In this document: positions 50,593 through 61,200 of the stretch, piece by piece
Numbering within the stretch: position 1 is the stretch's first letter
How the letters are laid out: every line of letters starts with the position of its first letter
Assembly (NCBI GenBank): GCA_002245135.1
Contig: NGBS01001172.1
Coordinates: 100,632-164,631 of the forward strand
Direction: 5' to 3'
Length of the DNA stretch: 64,000 bases
Source of the DNA: Proteromonas lacertae
Lineage: Eukaryota; Sar; Bigyra; Opalinata; Proteromonadidae
Made by a program: the position numbers and the translations under genes
The notes under the pieces: model-generated
Database searches by the model: none
The model's input: the letters and a program-made list of their open reading frames with translations, nothing else
Told to the model about the DNA's origin: nothing

Positions 50593-51967
50593 ATTTTAGA
50601 AGGTGAAATTGATGGTAATATATTGGATTGATATTGACCTGAGCCTGACATTGATTGACCAACATTACCATTACCTCCACCATTTCCCATTATACTAGGT
50701 AGTTTAGTCGTTTGACTTGTCTTATATTTGTTCATAGGTGACATATTTTGTGTAACTGATGGTAATTTAGTGATTATATTGGATATATAGGAAGGTTCAG
50801 ATGTTCTTTTTTCTCCTAGCATCAATCTTTTTGAGTTTTGTTTTGATATTAATGATGGCTTTGGTTGCATTATTGGCTGTGGTTGGCCTGTCGGATTTGA
50901 AATATTTCCACTTCCACCTATTGTTGAAGATAACTGTTGTTGTTGTTGTTGTTGTTGAATAGAATGTTCTTCTTCTGCTGCAGCTTGTTGTCTTCTCAAA
51001 TCATTCTCATAATAACCTTTCAACCAAGGATGTTGTAAAGCTTGTCGAGCTGTTATTCTATCATCAGGATCATAAGCTAACATTTTTTCTATCAAATCAA
51101 TTGCCTCTAAACTTACATGTGGTAAATACCTTCTTATACCAACTCCCTGTTGAGGAGGAAAATATATATTATTATGACTCGCATAAGGTTTGAATTTATC
51201 GAGTGTACGTTGAGATGGTGTGCCTAAAATTGCATTTATTCGTTTTATTTGATCCATTTCATTAGAACCTGGAAATAGTGGATCAAAAGTGAAGATTTCA
51301 AATATTACACATCCCATTCCCCATATATCCATTTCTTGATTATAATAACCATCAGTTAATAAACATTCTGGTGCTCTGTACCATCTGGTGGATATGTATT
51401 CAGTATATGGCTGTTTACTGTGAATACTATGACAAGACCCAAAATCTGCTATTTTTACTACATTGTCTTTTACTAATATATTTTCTGGTTTGATATCTCT
51501 GTGAAAAATGCCATTTCGATGCATATGATCTAGGGCTTTTATTGCTTGGTATGACCATAATCGAATTAATTCCTCTGGTAAATGGTGACGTTTACCTTTA
51601 ATACATTCATACAGATTTCTATCCATTAGCTCAAACACTAATGCAAGCTTTCCTGTTGGTTGATCACTATATATAAAATAATAACATAAATTGTTTTATA
51701 CTATAAAACGTCTAATAGTCTAATTATATTGGGATGAGGTGACAATCGTCTTAATGCTTGTATTTCTCTTAAATTATTAACTTGTTCCACAGATGTGAAT
51801 GCATTTTTCATGCATTTAATTGCACAATATTTTCCATTACGTATACACTGTAAATTAGAATAGATAATATACTTGTGCTTTTATTACCTCTGAAAATGTC
51901 CCTTCTCCTTTCTTTTTGATCAGACGATATTCTAAGCAAATATAAAGATTCAAAAGATACTCTGCAT
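50325..51967 (-). CDS. MOK: MOK (RCK family) protein kinase
   Basis: Introns of 29, 25 and 35 nt, plus a possible 33-nt one near the end, give about 517 aa. The glycine loop is KKGEGTFSEV, the lysine lies in YCAIKCM, and EQVNNLREIQALRRLSPHPN is almost the exact MOK signature. HRDIKPENIL, ADFGS, the activation-loop TEY (QPYTEYISTRWYRAPECLL) and GTPSQRTLDKFKPY follow. The C-terminal half is disordered, with CAG/CAA-coded glutamine runs. MOK belongs with MAK and ICK, kinases that act on ciliary length and intraflagellar transport; it is activated by phosphorylation of the TEY motif. Confidence 0.93.
50553..50592 (-). repeat. CAA/CAG polyglutamine tract in the MOK gene
   Basis: Thirteen consecutive glutamine codons, nearly all CAA, in the disordered tail of the kinase. 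A second, shorter tract lies at about 50,935-50,956. Similar CAA runs are frequent in the 34.9-38.1 kb gene. Such pure runs are prone to length change. Confidence 0.85.
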
Positions 51968-52080
51968 ATCAAAAAAATTAAAAAGAAGAAAAAACGTTAC
52001 AAACAAAGCCGTAACGGGTTTATTTTTTATTTTAAATGGAACAAACACAAAATATTAACCATCAGATAATTATAATTGAC

Positions 52081-54144
52081 TTATGCATTCATAAGCAATG
52101 CTTCTTGGTCAGAGAGTATCTGTTTCTTATGTTTGGATTTAAATTCATAAACAACATAGACGATTATTGCAATGACAATAATACCACCAAAAACAACAGC
52201 TAATATAATAGCTAATGGAAGAGAACTTTTCCTATAAACATACATTAGATAAAAATATACTCACTGTATCTGAAATTGCCAATTATATCATAAGTGGTCA
52301 AAGCTCTATCATAGAAATTAATGGATTTAAGTGACACATGTTCAATATTAACAGTACATTTAGTATCATAGTCAATATCCTTCAATTGAGTCAAAAATTC
52401 CCATGTATTAGTACCAGTGATATTTTGACCATCCATAAAAATACCATCAACATAAATATAACTAATCATTGCTAAGCCATCAATCACAATAGAAACATCG
52501 TGTAAATCACCAGGAGTTAATACTTCCTCTGTTCTTACTACAATTTTAGATGTAGTATTAGCATAAGTAACATACATTGCATTTTTCAATATCTCTACTT
52601 TAAAACCTCGACAATCAATTAATGGAATTGAAGCTGTAGTGTTTTCTATAGATAATGATAGTTCAATAGTGGTTGATTCTCTTTTAGAAAGTGATGGTAA
52701 ATTCATAGAAGGGAATTCTGAATAAGGAGGTAAATATTCTTGAGTTACAGCTACTCTTTCCTATTATTAACAAAATATAAATATATTATTAATATACAGA
52801 TGAATATTTTTGATTAAACAAATTATTAATCAAAGAATTACTAATTTGATGAACTCTAGCAACAGCTTTATTACTTTCAGTAATATAATAATTACCATTA
52901 TGTTCAAATATATCAGGATAAGCAAAAGCTACTCCATAATCACTGTATAATAACAGTTCAGGTTGAGACCAAAGGATTGTTCCATCAGATTCTACACCTG
53001 CGGTTAACCACAATGGATTTCTACCCATAAATGGTTTAGCAAATGGTGCATTATAGAAAGGTAATAAATATTTACCATTTCCCATATAATATGGAGATAA
53101 TGGACTATCAGAGTTTACTAATCTTCGAGAACTTTTAACTTCTCTTTTGTTTGGTTTTTTACTGACTTTGTAGTAATAGGCGAATTGGTTGGAAGTGAAT
53201 GATTTCCCATTATCAGTACTGGTTGCGACGGATACAAAACCATTGTCTGTTCTCATTAAGAAATACATATCGTTGTTATTATAAAACTATTTTTAAAAAT
53301 TAAAAAAATTAAAATATATATATATATAATATATACCACAATATTTCCTTCTTGTGCACTGATTGTATTATTACCAGTACATCCTTCAGGACCTTCAGGT
53401 AAAGTATACCAAGTTGCATTTTCAGGATGATCTAACAAATCAGGTGAATATAGCAAAAAGTCTTGTATTTCTACAGCAGTAGTATTGGGAGGTAAATTAG
53501 TACGTTTGGAATATTGTACAAATATGTCTTTGTTATGTTGTACAGCTTTCCCTACACCATATCCTTCTAATTCTTCGCCTTTGAATTGATTACGTTTATC
53601 TAAGGCTTTTACTTCCATTGGGATTTTGTGACGGTCACTCCATGTTTTACCATCATCATCTGAATATCTGTAGAACTCACCTCCGATAAATGCAAAATTC
53701 TTTAATTCATTCCTTTCTAAATCTTGAGTGATATTGTTGAAGTTGTAGTTGTAAAATACAAATATTCTTCCTGTTGATGTTAGTAATGCACTTGCTCTTC
53801 CAGAAGCTAAACCAACTGGTTCTATATCAATTATTTCACCCCATGTCTTTCCTTGATCTATTAAATAACTTACTAAATTACATACCTTTGCTTAGTCTAC
53901 AAACTGTATGTTGATCTCTCATTGATTCACCAGTGCTAGAAACGTGGAATACCGACAACCAATTTCCATTTTTCAATACCAACATACCCACAGTATCCAT
54001 ATAGCTATTCTATATTACAGTATTAGAATACGTAAATTCTTTGTTGTCTACAATAACATTGCCTGTTTTAATGTCTCTATAATCCACATTTGCTAGACTG
54101 AGAGCAAAGAACGAGAAGATCAAAAGATAATGATAAAAAACCAT
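52081..54144 (-). CDS. type I membrane sialidase-like (BNR repeat) protein with lectin-like domain
   Basis: Six or seven exons give about 620 aa. A signal peptide (MVFYHYLLIFSFFALSLA) is followed by a sialidase-type propeller with three Asp boxes: SKDQGKTWGE, SDDDGKTWSD and STDNGKSFTS. A jelly-roll, laminin-G-like domain (residues about 390-560) follows, with DLHDVSIVIDG and LKSINFYDRALTTYD. A membrane helix (PLAIILAVVFGGIIVIAIIV) and a short basic tail end the protein. The propeller-plus-lectin layout resembles trypanosome trans-sialidases. The FRIP-type motif carrying the first catalytic Arg is missing: the position reads EFTYMDTVGML after removal of a 27-nt intron. It may bind rather than cleave sialic acid or another sugar. 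Confidence 0.78.
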
Positions 54145-54190
54145 TTCTATAACGAATCTATTTTTTGGAATGTTTTGTTTTTCAAAATCT

Positions 54191-55006
54191 ATGGATAGTA
54201 TCCTTATAAAATCATTTTCATTGGTATACTTATTTTATAGATAATGCATATATTCAGCTAAAGCAAAAAATTGATCTTGTTGCCTTTGATATGGATTTGA
54301 CTGTATTAAATATACATACCAGAGGTGCAGTATCAGTAAAGCCATTGAGTGTAGGTGAACACGGATATAGTATAGATTCTGCAGCAACCCATATTGTTGA
54401 TACTTTCAAAGAAATAGTACCAAATCTTCTAAATGCTGGGATAAAAGTAGGAATAGCAACAAATTCTGATAGCTACATGAAAGGCAATCAGAGAGATGAA
54501 AATGGGGATTATAGATTTACTTGTATATAGAATGATTATTATTATTATTACTAATTAGCAGGAGAAGCTTTAGTTAAAGAAATGTTAAAAAAAGCATTTC
54601 CAGGAAACAATGATATTTGCTCAAAAATCTATATCTGTGCATGGATGGGAAGAGAGTCAGGTTATATTGGAAAGAATAATCACATAGCAAGACTTTGGGA
54701 AAAATAATAGGCAAAGAAACAAACCAAGAGATTTTAGACGAAGAATCATTTTTACCTTATCATGATTCAGGTGAAGATTATTGGTCATATATGAAAGTAG
54801 ATGCACCAAAAGAAGAGTCATATTATTATAGGTAGAACCATGTTAGTTGATGATGATGAAAATAATCTGTGTATTAAGTTATATATTTATCTTATTGAAT
54901 AGTTTTGGCAGGTGAAAAAGGAATTAAAGTATGTCATGTGATGAAAAGAAAAGGCTTGACTAAAAAAGATTGGAATGATGGTGTTAATGTTGCGCTTAAA
55001 TCATAA
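54191..55006 (+). pseudogene. HAD-superfamily phosphatase-like gene, two unresolved frame breaks
   Basis: A short first exon (MDN) and a 44-nt intron lead into motif I, LVAFDMDLTVL. Motif II is GIKVGIATNSD, and motif IV, TMLVDDDENN, is close to the C-terminus, followed by GIKVCHVMKRKGL. All core HAD residues are present. Two places do not read through: near 54,690, where a one-base change would connect KNNHI to TLGKIIGKETNQ, and near 54,832, where a GTAG insertion or a very short intron of 15-19 nt breaks the frame before motif IV. Either these are unusual mini-introns or the gene is damaged. The substrate is unknown. The start is 47 bp from the divergent sialidase-like gene. Confidence 0.55.
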
Positions 55007-55058
55007 ATTATTATAATTTAGTCTATTTAATATAAAATAATAACATTCTTTTTAATAT

Positions 55059-57105
55059 TTAGTTTAATAAATTACCAATAAATCTATTCCATTCTAAAAG
55101 ACTATCTGCATTATTGAATAAAATCTCTCGATTTGATAACATTTTCTTCTTTTCTTCTTTGTAATATGTCTCATTGTTTATCAGTTTCATTGCGATTTCT
55201 ATATATTCTTTTTCATTCTTAGCTATTCTATTATTTATATAAATAACAAATTATTATACAATTCTTCCATATCGATTATCTTATAAAATGAACCACCTAA
55301 TCTACCTCGAATATCTTCTCCATAGTTTGTTACATATAATACACCAGCATTTATACTATCTATCGCTGTTTGACTTCCATCATATGGGAATGTATGTAAC
55401 ATCAAATCACTTAATGTCATTAAACCTAAAAATCGATTTCTTCCTTCTACTCTATTAATAAAGTGCATTTTTGTACTTTTAAAAATATTTTTCATATCTT
55501 CTTGAAAATATACATTTTCTACATCACTTTCTGGATTCAAGAATAAAAGTGATATTCTATTAGATAGTTTTGTGATTTGTTTTAATGTTTCTATAAATAT
55601 TGGAGAGTATTTGGTTATATCTTGATATATTCCCAATACAAATTCATCTTCATTTATGTCATACTCTTTTCTGTTTGTTTCTATATACTTATACTTTTCT
55701 TGATAATGAATTAAACCACGAAATAGAATTGGCTGTTCTGTGTAATGATATAATAGCTTTTCATGATTTTCAATTATATCACTACTTATGTAATAATCGA
55801 TATTATCACATCCACTTGTTATTGGATTTATTAAATGCATTATCTATTTAAAAAAATTATCAATTATGCTATACTTGATAATAAGCACTTCGACCCATTG
55901 ATAATAAATAACTTCCAATGGAATTATAAATGTCAGAAAATATTAATATATCTAATTCACATCTTGATAATATCTTCACACATTCATTAAATTCAATTGG
56001 CATTTTATACAATCTAAGAAATATAAACAACATAATTATATAATATACCCTTTCAAATATCTAAATATTGGATCATTTAATACATAATCCATTACAAACA
56101 AATAAATATCATAATCAAGTGAAAGTGATCGAATTAAAGATCGGATGTATTGAGCATGAACATGACCTGGATGGTAAAAACTAATAATAAATCCAATTCT
56201 ACTTCTAGTTCTATCTGGTGTATGTGGAAAACCTATTTGAGAAATATGAATAAGATAAAAATACGTTTTAAAGATGGATCAAGAAATGGTGAAACGAATG
56301 TATCAATCTTTAAATACTTCTTTAAAACATCATTTACATTCTTTACATATGGTAATGCAGGGTAATATTTATAGTTATAATAAAACAATGGATTTGATTC
56401 CATTAAAACTGAATAGTTTCTATTTATAAACATGTTTATTTTATACTTAGCAAATTTATGTTCATTCTTTAAATAAACTGCATTTCTTTGAATTCTATTG
56501 AAAGTCTCATCATATAATGCTTTGTTATATGTTAAACGAGGAATGTATAACAACGCACGAATTGTATATAAGTCATTATTCTTACATTTTTTCAAAATAA
56601 ATGAGTAAGATAAAACAGCATATTCATGACAACCATTATTCTCACAAAACCTAATATTGTTTATATAATATAGTGAAAACATAAATATATTTATATATAC
56701 ATTCCTTCTTCAAAAACAAGATCACACATCTCTTTAAGAGATTTATCATCAAAGTCATTGTATTTTTCTAGATACTTTTCTAATACTTCCTGTTTTGCTT
56801 TTATATTTTTTCCAAGAGTTTTTATTATTTGTATTATCAGTTTTACAGATATATTACATCTGTTTAAATACTTTTTGTATAAATCTAAAATGAAATCATT
56901 ATTGCTATCCTAAATTTTGAATAATAAAGTATATATACTTTTATATGCTCTTTAACTACTCGTATCAAAGCAACATCATTACAAACTAGACTATCTGGCT
57001 TTCTTTTTAAAAATTCTGATGTTCCAACTATTTTAATGTCAAATATGTTTATATACAATGAATTAATATTATATATAGTATTAATGTAATGTATAAAAAC
57101 TTCAT
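55059..57105 (-). CDS. GT41 (OGT/SPINDLY-like) glycosyltransferase with putative signal peptide
   Basis: About eight exons give roughly 590 aa. The C-terminal catalytic half has FVLGIYQDITKYSPIF, RISLLFLNPES, FLGLMTLSDLMLHTFPYDG, then QTAIDSINAGVLYVTNYGED and LIAKNEKEYIEIAMKL. These are the conserved blocks of O-GlcNAc transferase-like GT41 enzymes, including the sugar-nucleotide site. A 20-nt intron near 55,240 is needed to restore the last block and is the shortest I accept. The N-terminal half is helical and may contain degenerate TPR repeats. The first exon encodes a hydrophobic MKFLYITLILYIILIHFG, joined through a 29-nt intron. If real, this would send the enzyme to the secretory pathway, unlike cytosolic OGT. 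The start overlaps the divergent gene at 57089. Confidence 0.72.
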
Positions 57106-58087
57106 TAATGAAAAAAAAGCAAATAAAAAATTAGAAAGGCTTGATTTGTCAAGCTATGAAACGGATTTATATTTTCATTTTCATATTTTTATGAGTTCTG
57201 CAATATCGGTGATACTATCAATAGTTAATAATATTAAAAAGTACAGAGCTAGATCATTTTGTCAGTTTTTTTATATTTTTCTAATGTTTGTATAAATTTT
57301 AGGAATTATATCAAGATTTCATCACTCATTTTGCTTTTTCTATACATTGAGTTGAAAAGTGATATAATATACCGTTATTTGACTGATTATTCTAGGTTGA
57401 AATTGGAATATATATTGATTATGTGTTTAGACATTATTGCAACACTCATGATATTATTATTTTCACCGTTTGATCCTATTGTATTTGTTATCTCGTATTT
57501 TTCTTTTCTATGTGTAATAGGATAGCTATGGCGCTTATTGAAATAATTCCATCAGCAGCTGCATCAGCAAACAGTTATGAGATTGAAGAAATAGAAAAAA
57601 TAGTAGATTTATATTGTAAAAGTAATGCAACTATTACACCAGAAGTATATATATATATATAAATATATAGTGTGAAGATTTCAATAGAATAATAGGCTGC
57701 AAAAATCCACTGAAAGAATATGATGATTATTTCAATGAAAAAAGGAATTATCATATTGTTACTTGTGCTATTTATTTTGTTTTGAAAATTTTCCTGCTTT
57801 TTGCATCTGTGGTAGCAACTGTTACATTGTTAAAAAGAGAAGATAAAGTAAAACATGAGTGGATTTATTACTCTAAATGTTTTTTGCCTATAAATAATAA
57901 ATCACTAAGAAGATTAAAGAAATTGGAATATATGGAAATAGTAGTTTATATTTTATTAAATATATGTTCCGTTATTCCAATTGTTGTTGGTAGTATATTA
58001 TTGAACAAAAGACAGAAAATTGAATATGATTTTATACCCCAGAAATATGTTGTATTTTTAGTAATATATTTTATTCCATATGTATGA
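57089..58087 (+). CDS. polytopic membrane protein, unknown function
   Basis: Four exons with introns of 38, 26 and 26 nt sum to 302 aa. At least five or six hydrophobic segments are seen, for example IFMSSAISVILSIVN, ISSLILLFLYIEL, ILIMCLDIIATLMILL, IFLLFASVVATVTLL and IVVYILLNICSVIPIVVGS. A cysteine-containing soluble loop (YCKSNATITPECEDFNRIIGC) may be lumenal and disulfide-bonded. The first codons overlap the first codons of the GT41 gene on the other strand by 17 bp; an internal ATG at 57192 would avoid this. I recognise no family. It converges on the giant receptor gene. Confidence 0.55.
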
Positions 58088-58281
58088 TATATATTTCTTA
58101 ATTATGTATAATGCAAAAAGGTACTTTTTATGTATTTTTCTCTTAATATTATGAGATTGAAAGGTGAAATATCTCCTGCAAAGTTTTGTAAATAATTAAT
58201 ATATTCCATTTAATTTAATATTTCTTTTATAAGAAAAAGAAGAAAAAAACATTACACAACAATATAAAAAATGTAAATTAT

Positions 58282-61200
58282 TTAAGAAGATGATGAAGTA
58301 ACATCATTTTCTTCATTTTTTGATATTATAGAGATTTGGCTCATTTTTAAACTTTGAATTGATTTATTCTGAATAGTTGACATTAATGAAGTAGATCCTG
58401 CCAATTTAGTCTTTCGATTATTTTCATCAACTAAATCATCATGTTTAGAAAAGTAATAACGAAGTAATGTATTGACAAATATATAAACAAACAAAAACAC
58501 TGGTTCATCAACTGCTAGTATTTGATTTATCACTTCAAACTGTTCTTTATACAAATACATCACAATAAATCCATTGAATATCAGATATATCAGTAATGTC
58601 AAACAATTGATCAAATGTAAATATATCAGACTTTTATTTGGTAATACATAATATCTTGCTCTCCAAAATATTAGTAAAGAGAATAACAATATTGAAAGTA
58701 ATATCACCAATCTTAATACATAAAACACATCACCACCATCGCAATGTATTTGAACAGTAATAAATCGTAAATCATCTGACCATTTCTCTGATACTTGCAT
58801 ATGAATAGAATCAATACTTGATGAATCAAAACCCCAAAGTATTATTTCAGCTAATGGAAATACTAATATTAATGGAACAATGATTTTGGTTGGAATACTT
58901 GTAGTTAATATTGTACAATTTCGATATAAAAACAAATGGAGCAATTTTGCTATTTCAAAACTACAAAAGAACTCTAACATATAAATCCAATATATTTTCA
59001 CTCTATAGCAATCAGAATTATCTTCTAAATCATGATAAGGACGAGTAAAGAAGCTGAAACAGTTTAATGTGATTATAATATACAATAAAACTACATACAC
59101 TTTACCTTCTTTCGATAATCTTTCGAAGATTGGGATGTAATATATTGACAATAAAGACAAAACAGAAATAAATGTTTCAAAAAACAATAGAATTGGATTA
59201 ATAATTTCGATTGAATTATTTGATTTATTCATTACTCTTGTTGGACCAACATAACAATCTAATTTCTTTTCATTTGGAAAACCATAATATGGAACTGGGG
59301 GTGTTTTGAATATTGAGTTATAATATAATTTTAAACCATAATTAATAGTATCTGTAGATAATTGTAACACCTGTAATTCTCTAGTAAAATAATTAATTCC
59401 GTAAGGAGAAGTTAATGTTGATGATAATGTAGTAATGTTAAATTCATTATATAATAATCGATACAATTCTGGTTCAATATCATCCCAACAATTAAATGAT
59501 CTTTTACTATTGAACACTGTTTGTAAAAGTGTTAGAATTGAATAACTATATTCCATACTTTCAGTTATAACTTCATTGTTACTACTTACATACAATAAGT
59601 AATTTTGAAATATTACAGATGTTTTTGAATAGATTGAATGATAATAAGATTTGATTATAAAATGATTTGTAAAGATTGTATTAAATTCTGGTGGTGTATC
59701 ATACTCAAAATAACTAATGAATATATATCTATATTTTTCATTTTCATCTGATGATAACTTAGAATATTCTACTGTCAATTCATTCATTGCATAATTACCA
59801 CCTAATACTGATACAACGTATGAAAAGTTATTATGTGAATATCTTTTATACATATCAGCAAAACTGAAATTTTCATCATAATATTCTACATATGTATTAA
59901 TAGTTTCTATATCTTTAAACTGTTTATCAAATGCATATTTCATTACAGTATCATTTCTATATATTAATAATATCACATGATGTTCATTTGTTTTAGTTAT
60001 TAAATACTCTACAGTATTCATCAATTGATTTGGTGTTGGAGCTATAGAGATATAATACTTATCACATTGATCACATCTTGTTTGAAATATTGGGAAATAA
60101 TAAGTATCATAATTCTTTATTATTGCACTTAAACTATTAACTTCAAAGAAAGGACTTCCACCTAAAACACCTACACAATTTGGTTGACTAATTACTCTCT
60201 CAAATTCTTTAACACCAATATTACGATTTTTATCTATTATTGAAATATAAAACACCCATCGATAATTTGTTATTGAACCAAATATACTTCTGAAATAATC
60301 ACAAGCAGCAAATAAAGTCATATACATATTGCTACTATATGTCTCAATTTCATAATATGGAATAATTGGATATACCAATATGAATAACTTTTCAGGTGGT
60401 ATTGGAACTATTGGATTTGAAACAGAACAATCACACGAATTTGTTGGAATTGACATTGAAAATGGTGAATATTGAGGATCTATAGAATACTCAACTCCCT
60501 GTTTTATTACTGTTCCATTAGCAAAGAAATGAGCAATATAAATTGGACGACTAAAATATCCATCGGCTGATAATGTATAACCATTTAATGTTCCTTCAAG
60601 AAATTGTTCATTTGGGAAGAAATTCTCATTCAGATAACTATCATAATTGAATCGATGTTTTCGCGCAACTGTTGATCTCCAAAATGTTAAAGCGTTCAAC
60701 GTATTTTCCAATAATGGTGGAACATTATAATACTTTAAAACAGGTTCATATATTACATTATGTAATTGCTCATATAAAACACTATTAATAGAAAATTCTT
60801 GATCTGATGAAGAGACTATAAAAGTATCATCAAAAAAAGATGGGCTAAACTCTTCTATCATTGTTTCAGTTACAAAAAATGAATATAATTTAGATTGTGA
60901 AGGAATATATTGTTTCACATTATTGTAATATGCAATACTTAAGAATAATTCTGTTGGAATATCCAATAAATTTAATATAAACGCAGGCAGTTTAGATTGA
61001 AGAATAACATTGGCATAAACATTATAAATACCACCAAGTTTTGTATCATATAAAGTAATTGAATGATTTGTTTCAGTTATAAACTTTGAAATCAATGGAA
61101 CAATTGAAGAAACAACTCTATCTGAATTATACAATATAACTGTATGATATAATCTCATTCCCCAATGAGTAAATATTATATTAACAAACTGTTCAGGTAA

